DNA of 10,680 bases from assembly GCA_902765035.1 (NCBI GenBank), contig CACWYF010000022.1:1-10680 (forward strand), read 5' to 3'. This document shows positions 5,749-10,680 of this stretch, in pieces (position 1 is the first letter of the stretch; every line of letters starts with the position of its first letter). The position numbers and the translations under genes are program-made. The notes under the pieces were generated by a model. That model did no database searches and was not told the origin of the DNA. It saw nothing but the letters and a program-made list of their open reading frames with translations. The DNA is from an uncultured Eubacteriales bacterium. Lineage in GTDB: Bacteria; Bacillota; Clostridia; Peptostreptococcales; Anaerovoracaceae.

Positions 5749-7083
5749 TTATGCGAGAACGATCTTCTTGAATTTCTTCTTGCCCTTCTGGAGTACGAGC
5801 TCTCCGTCCTTGAAGCAGTCGAGTGTTACAGCGAACTTCTTGTCTGTGATCTGCTCGCCGTTGATCCTTGCTCCGCCGCCCTGGATTGTTCTGTAAGCCT
5901 CGGATGTCGATGGCTCGAGTCCTGCCTCCTTGAGGAGTGCTGCAAGGCCAATGCCTTCGCCTTCGAACTTTGCCTTTTCCATCTCAACTGACGGCATATC
6001 ATCGGATACTCCGCCGCCTGCGAAGATCTGACGGCTTGTCTCGAGAGCCTGTTTTGCCTTCTCCTCACCGTGAACCAGCTTGGTTACTTCGTAAGCGAGG
6101 ATCTCTTTAGCCTCGTTGATAGCGGATCCCTCAAGAGCAGAGAGTCTGTTGACTTCGCTCATTGGCAGGAATGTCAGCATTCTCAGGCACTTGTTGACGT
6201 CTGCGTCAGCAACGTTTCTCCAGTACTGGAAGAAATCGTATACCGGGCATTTTCTCTCATCGAGCCAAAGTGCGCCCTTGGCGGTCTTACCCATCTTCTT
6301 GCCTTCGCTGGTTGTCAGCAGCGATACTGTAAGTCCGAATACTTCCTTGCCGCAAGCCTTTCTTGTCAGGTCTACTCCGGCGATGATGTTGGACCACTGG
6401 TCGTTGCCGCCGAACTGTGCCTTGAGGTCAAAGTCGCGGGCCATTACGTAGAAGTCGTATGCCTGCAGCAGCATGTACGAGAACTCGAAGAACGAGAGTC
6501 CTGTGTCTCTGTCCATTCTGCTCTTGAAGCAGTCAGCTCTCAGCATGGTGTTGACGTTGAAGTGTCTGCCGATCTCTCTTGCGAACTCGGTGAACTTGCA
6601 AGGTCTAATCCACTCAGCGTTGTTGACGCTGACAGCGTAGCCAGGCTTTGGCTCTCTGTTCTGGTGACCAGGCTTGTATACACCCTCATTGCCTTCGTAT
6701 TTCCACTCGTCGTCAAAATCGATGAACTTATCAAAGAGCTTCTTGAACTGCCTGCAGTTCTCATCGATCGTGTCTATTGTCATGACCTGACGCATGTCGC
6801 TTCTGCCTGAAGGGTCGCCGATCTCGCCGGTTCCGCCGCCGAGCAGGAAAACAGGAGTGTGGCCGTACTTCTGCATATACATCATGGTGATCATCGGAAT
6901 GAAGTGTCCAACGTGCAGGCAGTCTGCAGTCGGGTCAAATCCGATATAGAACTTGATCTTCTCCTTGCCGAGCAGCTCTCTCAGAGCTTCGCCATTGGTG
7001 GTCTGCTCGATCAGTCCTCTTTCCATCAGGACGTCATATACATTGGTGTGCTCACTGACATTGTCAGGAATTAAATTCTTCAT
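5749..7083 (-). CDS. tyrS: Tyrosyl-tRNA synthetase
   Basis: This class I aminoacyl-tRNA synthetase charges tRNA-Tyr. It has 444 residues from the ATG at 7081-7083, just after GGGAGAAG. The HIGH-like motif is HVGH (57-60) within FDPTADCLHVGH. GGTGEIGDPSGR lies at 83-94, YMLLQAYD (203-210) carries the tyrosine-recognition Tyr/Gln/Asp set, QFGGNDQWSNI follows at 223-233, and the KMSKS-like loop is KMGKT (263-267). The C-terminus from about 395 is an S4-type RNA-binding domain. The frame stays open upstream to 7179, but that stretch is repeat DNA and lacks family homology, so 7083 is the real start. It is slightly longer than the roughly 420-residue norm, with the extra residues around 125-155. 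Expression is probably set by the promoter, leader peptide and attenuator at 7192-7389. Confidence 0.96.
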   Translation of the reverse strand: MKNLIPDNVSEHTNVYDVLMERGLIEQTTNGEALRELLGKEKIKFYIGFDPTADCLHVGHFIPMITMMYMQKYGHTPVFLLGGGTGEIGDPSGRSDMRQVMTIDTIDENCRQFKKLFDKFIDFDDEWKYEGNEGVYKPGHQNREPKPGYAVSVNNAEWIRPCKFTEFAREIGRHFNVNTMLRADCFKSRMDRDTGLSFFEFSYMLLQAYDFYVMARDFDLKAQFGGNDQWSNIIAGVDLTRKACGKEVFGLTVSLLTTSEGKKMGKTAKGALWLDERKCPVYDFFQYWRNVADADVNKCLRMLTFLPMSEVNRLSALEGSAINEAKEILAYEVTKLVHGEEKAKQALETSRQIFAGGGVSDDMPSVEMEKAKFEGEGIGLAALLKEAGLEPSTSEAYRTIQGGGARINGEQITDKKFAVTLDCFKDGELVLQKGKKKFKKIVLA

Positions 7084-7100
7084 CAGTACTTCTCCCTTTT

Positions 7101-7186
7101 TGTGACAGCGGGGACGGTTCTCCCTGTCATCTTCTTGTCCAACTAACAGCCTTTTGAGATGGCAATGAGAACCGTCCACATTGTCA
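7101..7186. repeat. REP-like inverted pair in the tyrS 5' leader
   Basis: Hairpin A has perfect arms TGACAG/CTGTCA (7103-7108, 7124-7129) around a loop containing GGGACGGTTCT. Hairpin B has arms GGCAATG/CATTGTC (7161-7167, 7179-7185, one mismatch or wobble) around AGAACCGTCCA. The two cores face each other, as in the copy at 1141-1207. The pair separates the attenuator terminator (7192-7223) from the tyrS ribosome binding site and would be part of the tyrS mRNA. Confidence 0.7.
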
Positions 7187-7191
7187 TCCTA

Positions 7192-7223
7192 TAAAAACAG
7201 CTCCGCAGCCTTCGCTGCGGAGC
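7192..7223 (-). terminator. Intrinsic terminator (attenuator) in the tyrS leader
   Basis: On the minus strand, GCTCCGCAGC (7223-7214) pairs perfectly with GCTGCGGAGC (7209-7200) across a GAAG loop and is followed by TGTTTTTAT. The structure is a textbook Rho-independent terminator. It lies about 45 nt after the leader-peptide stop codon and about 110 nt before tyrS, so it can serve as the off state of an attenuator. It could also simply end transcripts from the upstream operon. Confidence 0.85.
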
Positions 7224-7312
7224 CGGAATCAACATCTCTGATCGATTCTTATGCGGTCGCAGCAAAACTATGCTTCAATAGAAGCTCCGTCGTAATAATA
7301 GATAGCTGCAAC
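7214..7312 (-). promoter_or_regulatory. Attenuator pairing segments 1, 2 and 3 of the tyrS leader
   Basis: Segment 1, GTTGCAGC (7312-7305, leader codons 7-9), pairs with segment 2, GCTGCGAC (7263-7256), over 8 bp with one G-U. Segment 2 extended, TTTTGCTGCG (7267-7258), pairs instead with CGCAGCGAAG (7219-7210), which is the terminator 5' arm and loop, over 10 bp with two G-U. These pairings are mutually exclusive, and 2:3 destroys the terminator. A ribosome waiting at the Tyr codons (7300-7292) would cover segment 1 and favour 2:3. A ribosome at the stop codon (7270-7268) would cover segment 2 and allow termination. Drawn by hand; energies not computed. Confidence 0.65.
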
Positions 7313-7330
7313 GAGTCTGTGTGTATTCAT
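7268..7330 (-). CDS. Tyrosine-rich leader peptide of tyrS
   Basis: This 20-codon ORF encodes MNTHRLVAAIYYYDGASIEA and ends in TAG. It begins with ATG 7 nt after a strong AAAGGAG (7338-7344), within about 25 nt of the predicted transcription start. Codons 11-13 are TAT TAT TAC, three consecutive Tyr codons out of 20, and the gene downstream is tyrosyl-tRNA synthetase. By analogy with Trp, His, Leu and Phe leader peptides, the peptide probably has no function of its own. It would serve as a sensor: scarce Tyr-tRNA stalls the ribosome and switches the downstream RNA from terminator to antiterminator. It is too short for ordinary gene finders. Confidence 0.75.
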   Translation of the reverse strand: MNTHRLVAAIYYYDGASIEA

Positions 7331-7360
7331 CAGGATTCTCCTTTGAACCGATACATTGAA

Positions 7361-7389
7361 AATATACCACCTGTTCAGGTTTCTGTCAA
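7361..7389 (-). promoter_or_regulatory. Sigma-A promoter of the tyrS leader
   Basis: On the minus strand, a perfect -35 TTGACA (7389-7384), a 17-nt spacer and -10 TATATT (7366-7361) form a near-consensus promoter. The start would be near 7354. The spacer contains the inverted repeat ACCTGAACAGGT, a possible operator. The promoter lies immediately after the AEC transporter stop codon, so tyrS can be transcribed independently of the upstream operon. Confidence 0.8.
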
Positions 7390-7400
7390 TTGAAACGGGC

Positions 7401-7426
7401 TACATATACAGCCTACATATACAGCC
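7401..7426. repeat. 13-bp tandem duplication at the AEC gene 3' end
   Basis: TACATATACAGCC occurs twice in immediate succession (7401-7413, 7414-7426). The copies straddle the stop codon of the AEC gene (7413-7415). Removing one copy would leave the same C-terminus (LYM, then TAG), so the duplication appears neutral for the protein. Confidence 0.8.
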
Positions 7427-8366
7427 TGCTGCAGATCATTATCCACACCGGCAGAGTGATCATCGACAGGACTGTAGAGACTGCGACAGCCTCCGCCATC
7501 AGTACCGAATTCTTATTCTCCTTGGCCGCTGTTGCGACTCCCATTGCCGCACTCGGGAAGCATGTACACAGCACAGAAGTAAGCTTTATGACCGGATCCA
7601 CCGGCAGCGGGATCATCAGCACAACTACCAGAAGAGGTGCGACGACCAGCTTGATGAATGCCGTTATTATAAGGTCCCTGTCACTGAAAATTTTGCTGAA
7701 CTTCGAGGTCCCCAGCTGCACTCCGACGAGGATCATTGAAAGAGGAATGGTGATGTCACCAACTTCTGTCAGAATGTTCATGGCGTAGTCAGGCAGCCTG
7801 ATCCCTGTGAACAGCATGATGATGGAGATGACCGTGGTTATAGTTGTGATATTAGCAAAAGGCGCGATGATCTCCTTCGCGCTTCTCTTTCTCTTTCCCG
7901 TCGCCTCCTTGTGATGCAGGTGCGGGATGCTCATCAGAAACAAGTACAGGTTGTTGGAGATATTCTGTATCACTACAAAGTAAAAAACTTTTGCTCCGTA
8001 TACCGCCTTCGCCACCGGGAATCCCATGAACCCCGAATTGCATCCCGTCATGGCCGATGCCAGAATGTTGCGGTCCTGCTGATCACGATCCGTAAAGAAA
8101 TGGTCTGCAAACAGCGATGACAGCACCGCGATGATCACGTATATGAGTGACGTCAGAACAAACAGGATTATCGTATTCCGGTACATGCCTGCATCCAGCT
8201 CCTGCCCCGTGATCGCACTGATCATCAGGCACGGCACAGTGATATTCATGATCAGCGCAGTAAAATACTTAACGCACTCACCAGGCAGCACCTTCAGCCT
8301 GTTCGCCGCGAACCCTATTCCAACATATATAAATACAACCAGGACTTTACTGAAAATTACAAGCAT
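7413..8366 (-). CDS. AEC-family (auxin efflux carrier-like) permease
   Basis: This is a membrane transporter of about 317 residues with around ten hydrophobic segments in the two-half AEC arrangement. The N-terminal half begins IFSKVLVVFIYVGIGFAANRLKVLPG and includes LIMNITVPCLMISAITG. A charged loop (HHKEATGKRKRSAKEI) lies mid-protein, and the second half contains IPLSMILVGVQLG and the late CTCFPSAAMGVATAAKE. Bacterial AEC proteins export or exchange organic acids such as malate; the substrate here is unknown. The frame also permits a TTG start at 8378 that overlaps the aldolase stop as TTGA. I prefer the ATG at 8366 because of codon type, although neither has a good ribosome binding site, and translational coupling to the aldolase is likely. 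No terminator follows before the tyrS promoter. Confidence 0.88.
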   Translation of the reverse strand: MLVIFSKVLVVFIYVGIGFAANRLKVLPGECVKYFTALIMNITVPCLMISAITGQELDAGMYRNTIILFVLTSLIYVIIAVLSSLFADHFFTDRDQQDRNILASAMTGCNSGFMGFPVAKAVYGAKVFYFVVIQNISNNLYLFLMSIPHLHHKEATGKRKRSAKEIIAPFANITTITTVISIIMLFTGIRLPDYAMNILTEVGDITIPLSMILVGVQLGTSKFSKIFSDRDLIITAFIKLVVAPLLVVVLMIPLPVDPVIKLTSVLCTCFPSAAMGVATAAKENKNSVLMAEAVAVSTVLSMITLPVWIMICSRLYM

Positions 8367-8374
8367 TTGTATTT

Positions 8375-9211
8375 TCAAAGTCCGCGGAAGACTCTGATGT
8401 GGCGCAGGGCGTTTTCATACATGCCCTGTGTCATCGCCGTATTCAGTTCGAAGTACGTGTGCTTGCCCTCGGTTGCAAGATATTCGGAAGCAAACTTCGT
8501 GACATTGTTGAAGCTTGCTGTTCCGATGTTGATCTTGGCGATACCGAGCGAGATAGCCTTGCGGAAGTCTTCATCAGAGATCCCGCTGCCCCCGTGAAGC
8601 ACCAGCGGGACTCCTGCCTTCTGATTGATCTGCTCAAGTATGTCGAATGCGAGCACTGGCGCCGTAGGGTAGTCACCATGAGCATTTCCGATAGCTACAG
8701 CCAGGCATGCTATGCCTGTTCTCTCGCAAAACTCCTGAGCTTTGTCAGGATTGGTGCAGAGTATGCCGTGATCGGAGAGGCCGTCTTCGCTGCCCCCTAC
8801 AAGACCAAGTTCACCTTCAACGCATGCGCCATACTTTTCAGCCAGCTCAACTGCTTTGCGGGTCATCCTGATGTTTTCCTCAAACGGAAGCGTTGATCCG
8901 TCGTACATCACAGATGTGAATCCGAGCTGAAGAGCCTTCTCGATCACTTCGTAAGTACTGCTGTGGTCAAAGTTGACTGCCACAGGGAGCCTTGACTCCC
9001 TGGCCGCCTGCACCATTCCGGGACCGATCAGTTCGAGCGGTGAATATTTCAGCAGTCTCTCTGCGATCTGGATGATGACAGGCACGTCGAGCTTCTCAGC
9101 GGCACGGAGAGCTCCGCGCACCATCTCGAGGCTGCCGACATTGAACGCGGGGATGCATGTGCCCTTTTCCCATGCATCGTCCACGAGCTGTTTCATTGTT
9201 ACAAGAGCCAT
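8375..9211 (-). CDS. Class II ketose-bisphosphate aldolase (fructose- or tagatose-bisphosphate type)
   Basis: This 278-residue zinc-dependent aldolase cleaves a ketose 1,6-bisphosphate or related phosphorylated ketose to dihydroxyacetone phosphate plus an aldehyde. Visible landmarks are IPAFNVGSLE (20-29), the catalytic Asp82 and zinc ligand His83 in NFDHSST, SVMYDGSTLPFEEN (100-113), Glu134 in VEGELGLVGG, His178 in IGNAHGDY, His206 in LHGGSG, and the phosphate-binding KINIGT (226-231). The length and the DGS(T/H)LPFEEN form resemble the Fba/GatY/KbaY/IolJ group. A strong AAGGAGGG (9217-9224) precedes the ATG. The gene follows the GntP-type permease and overlaps or abuts the AEC gene, which suggests a dedicated catabolic enzyme and not necessarily the glycolytic one. 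Fructose, tagatose and deoxy-ketogluconate phosphates cannot be told apart by eye. Confidence 0.9.
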   Translation of the reverse strand: MALVTMKQLVDDAWEKGTCIPAFNVGSLEMVRGALRAAEKLDVPVIIQIAERLLKYSPLELIGPGMVQAARESRLPVAVNFDHSSTYEVIEKALQLGFTSVMYDGSTLPFEENIRMTRKAVELAEKYGACVEGELGLVGGSEDGLSDHGILCTNPDKAQEFCERTGIACLAVAIGNAHGDYPTAPVLAFDILEQINQKAGVPLVLHGGSGISDEDFRKAISLGIAKINIGTASFNNVTKFASEYLATEGKHTYFELNTAMTQGMYENALRHIRVFRGL

Positions 9212-9247
9212 AAAGACCCTCCTTTTTACTTTTTTCTCTGATTATGA

Positions 9248-9290
9248 GATCTGTACCGGCGAGAGCCGTACGCCCTTTCCGGTACAGATC
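9248..9290. repeat. Perfect 12-bp inverted repeat between permease and aldolase genes
   Basis: GATCTGTACCGG (9248-9259) pairs perfectly with CCGGTACAGATC (9279-9290) around a 19-nt loop that contains the small palindrome CGTACG. Neither strand has a U-tract after the stem, so it is not an ordinary terminator. In the transcript it would stand 25 nt after the permease stop and upstream of the aldolase ribosome binding site. Roles in mRNA stability, processing or differential expression are possible. Confidence 0.6.
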
Positions 9291-9315
9291 GAATACTACA
9301 TCTTATTATCAGTGA

Positions 9316-10680
9316 TTAGTGCATGAAGAAGCTGAGAATGATGATCTCGATTACTCCTACTGCCCATGCGATTGTGGAGTTGACCGACCAGATAGTCAGC
9401 TGCTCCTTAGCCTCGGATACGCCGAGTGTTCTGTTAACGACCCAGAAGTATGAATCGTTGAAGTATCCGAAGAAGAGTGATCCTACGCAGCATGCTACAG
9501 CGCCGAGCATCGGGCTGGAGTTAGCAGCGATCAGGATAGGTGCGGAGATACTTGCAGCTGTTGTCATAGCTACTGTACCCGAACCCTGGATGAATCTCAT
9601 TGCTGTCGAAATGATCAGCGGCAGGATGATGATAGGAATTGCTGTCTGAGCAAGTCCGTCTGCCATGTACTGACCAAGGCCGGAGTCCTTGATGATCTGT
9701 CCGAGAGCTCCGCCGCCTCCTGTTACGAGCATGATGATACCTGCGGAAGCCATACCCTTCTCCATCTCCTGGAGGATAGTCTGGCGGTCAAAAGGTCTGC
9801 CCAATGTGAAGAGAGCGACCAGAAGACCGAGGCCTACAGCTACGATCGGCTGTCCGAGGAATACGACAACGCTCATGAAGCCTGTTGTTGCACCGAGTGC
9901 TGTTGCGATAGTGTTGATCAGGATCAGCACGATAGGCAGGATCAGAGGCATGAAGGATTCGAGTGTTCCCGGAACGCCTTCCATGTCCATGTTGAATGCA
10001 GCCTCATAATTAGGCTCCTGATATTCAGCGTCTACGATGTTACCGTCTGCATCAGGGAGTCTGTAGAACTTCTTCGACAGGACCTTCCTTGCATAGAAGA
10101 TGCAGGCAATTGTCATAGGAAGAGCGAGCACGATAGCAAGCAGGATGAATCTTCCTACATCGATTCCGAAGATACCGCAAACTCCGAGAGGGCCCGGTGT
10201 AGGAGGTACCAGTGAGTGAGTGATAACGAGTCCGGATGCCAGTGCAACACCGAGTCCGATTACAGACTTCTTGGTTGTCTCAGACAGAGCCTTTGCAATA
10301 GGTGAAAGTACGATGAATCCCGAGTCGCAGAAGATAGGGATCGATACCAGGAATCCGGTGATAGCGAGAGCCTCTTCCTCACGGCCCTTACCGAAGAGCT
10401 TGAGGAAGGTGTGGGCCATCCGTTTGGCCGCACCCGAGATCTCAAAGATCTGTCCCATCATTACACCGAATCCGATGATGATGCCTATGCTTCCGAGGGT
10501 CCCGCCGAAGCCCGACGTTACCGAGTTGATAATACCGAACGTTTTTCCATCTTCAAGGGTGACGTTCAGAAGCGGCATGCCTCCGATAGCACCTACCAGG
10601 ATAGTTGTAAGGATCAGAGCCAGGAAAGCCTGAACCTTAGTCTTGAGAACGAGAACGATGAGGATCGCGATACCGATAAA
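9316..10680 (-). CDS. GntP-family gluconate/sugar-acid:H+ symporter, 5'-partial
   Basis: The minus-strand frame runs from the right edge to TAA at 9316-9318. It gives 454 residues with no start needed inside the window; the ATG at 10578 is internal, because hydrophobic family-like sequence (ALILTTILVGAIGG) continues upstream of it. GntP landmarks include SGFGGTLGSIGIIIGFGVMMG, IPIFCDSGFIVLSPIAKAL, THSLVPPTPGPLG near the middle of the N-terminal half, and a C-terminal IQGSGTVAMTTAAS. The fragment is already near full family length (about 440-450), so only a few residues are missing. A hydrophilic insert with PDADGNIVDAEYQEPNYE lies between the halves. Family members import gluconate, other hexonates, glycerate or D-serine by proton symport across the cytoplasmic membrane. 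The following aldolase gene suggests that the imported acid is phosphorylated and cleaved, with the kinase outside the window. Confidence 0.92.
   Translation of the reverse strand, partial: FIGIAILIVLVLKTKVQAFLALILTTILVGAIGGMPLLNVTLEDGKTFGIINSVTSGFGGTLGSIGIIIGFGVMMGQIFEISGAAKRMAHTFLKLFGKGREEEALAITGFLVSIPIFCDSGFIVLSPIAKALSETTKKSVIGLGVALASGLVITHSLVPPTPGPLGVCGIFGIDVGRFILLAIVLALPMTIACIFYARKVLSKKFYRLPDADGNIVDAEYQEPNYEAAFNMDMEGVPGTLESFMPLILPIVLILINTIATALGATTGFMSVVVFLGQPIVAVGLGLLVALFTLGRPFDRQTILQEMEKGMASAGIIMLVTGGGGALGQIIKDSGLGQYMADGLAQTAIPIIILPLIISTAMRFIQGSGTVAMTTAASISAPILIAANSSPMLGAVACCVGSLFFGYFNDSYFWVVNRTLGVSEAKEQLTIWSVNSTIAWAVGVIEIIILSFFMH

Noticed and set aside
6070..6810. 246-codon plus-strand ORF
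   Set aside because: It is antisense to tyrS and lacks recognisable domains or a ribosome binding site.
7084..7179. Upstream extension of tyrS to an in-frame start at 7179
   Set aside because: The added residues are encoded by the REP-like repeat pair and have no TyrS character. The ATG at 7083 has its own ribosome binding site and matches the family N-terminus.
1141..7186. GACGGT-core repeats as a CRISPR array or as IS ends
   Set aside because: The copies are kilobases apart without regular spacers, and no transposase or cas gene lies between them.
7084..7355. T-box leader for tyrS
   Set aside because: No AGGGUGG-NACCGCG-type antiterminator motif or long specifier stem is visible. The leader peptide and alternative pairings explain the terminator better.

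Overview
The window reads as chromosomal DNA of a low-to-mid GC Gram-positive bacterium, most likely an anaerobic member of the Clostridia. The grounds are strong AGGAGG-type ribosome binding sites, secreted FnIII/Ig-like/cysteine-amidase wall proteins, and Firmicutes-type TetR, AEC and GntP proteins. There is no rRNA, tRNA, CRISPR array, transposase or phage module.

Layout. Positions 1-2762 (+) hold two tandem paralogous secreted proteins. Each has a fibronectin III domain, a BIG2 domain and a CHAP/NlpC-P60-like cysteine amidase domain. The first is cut by the left edge. The gap between them carries a repeat pair, a terminator and an operator-rich promoter region. A bidirectional terminator and a REP-like hairpin separate them from a convergent minus-strand pair: a nicotinamidase-like cysteine hydrolase (4270-4794) followed by aldose 1-epimerase galM (2960-4216). 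A TetR-family regulator (5038-5601, +) is divergent from that pair and is its most likely local regulator. A strong bidirectional hairpin at 5670-5701 closes that block.

The right half is entirely on the minus strand, in transcription order: GntP-type permease (cut by the right edge), class II ketose-bisphosphate aldolase, AEC-family transporter, then tyrosyl-tRNA synthetase (tyrS). The first three look like one catabolic/transport operon. tyrS has its own near-consensus promoter.

The most interesting element is the tyrS leader (about 7192-7355, minus). It encodes a 20-residue peptide with three consecutive Tyr codons, behind a good ribosome binding site and followed by an intrinsic terminator. 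Mutually exclusive 1:2, 2:3 and 3:4 pairings can be drawn by hand. This is the architecture of ribosome-mediated transcription attenuation, whereas tyrS in Firmicutes is more usually controlled by a T-box. Also notable is a family of short REP-like hairpins with a GGGACGGTYC core (five hairpins at three loci). Two loci are inverted pairs, and one of those pairs lies inside the tyrS 5' leader downstream of the attenuator.
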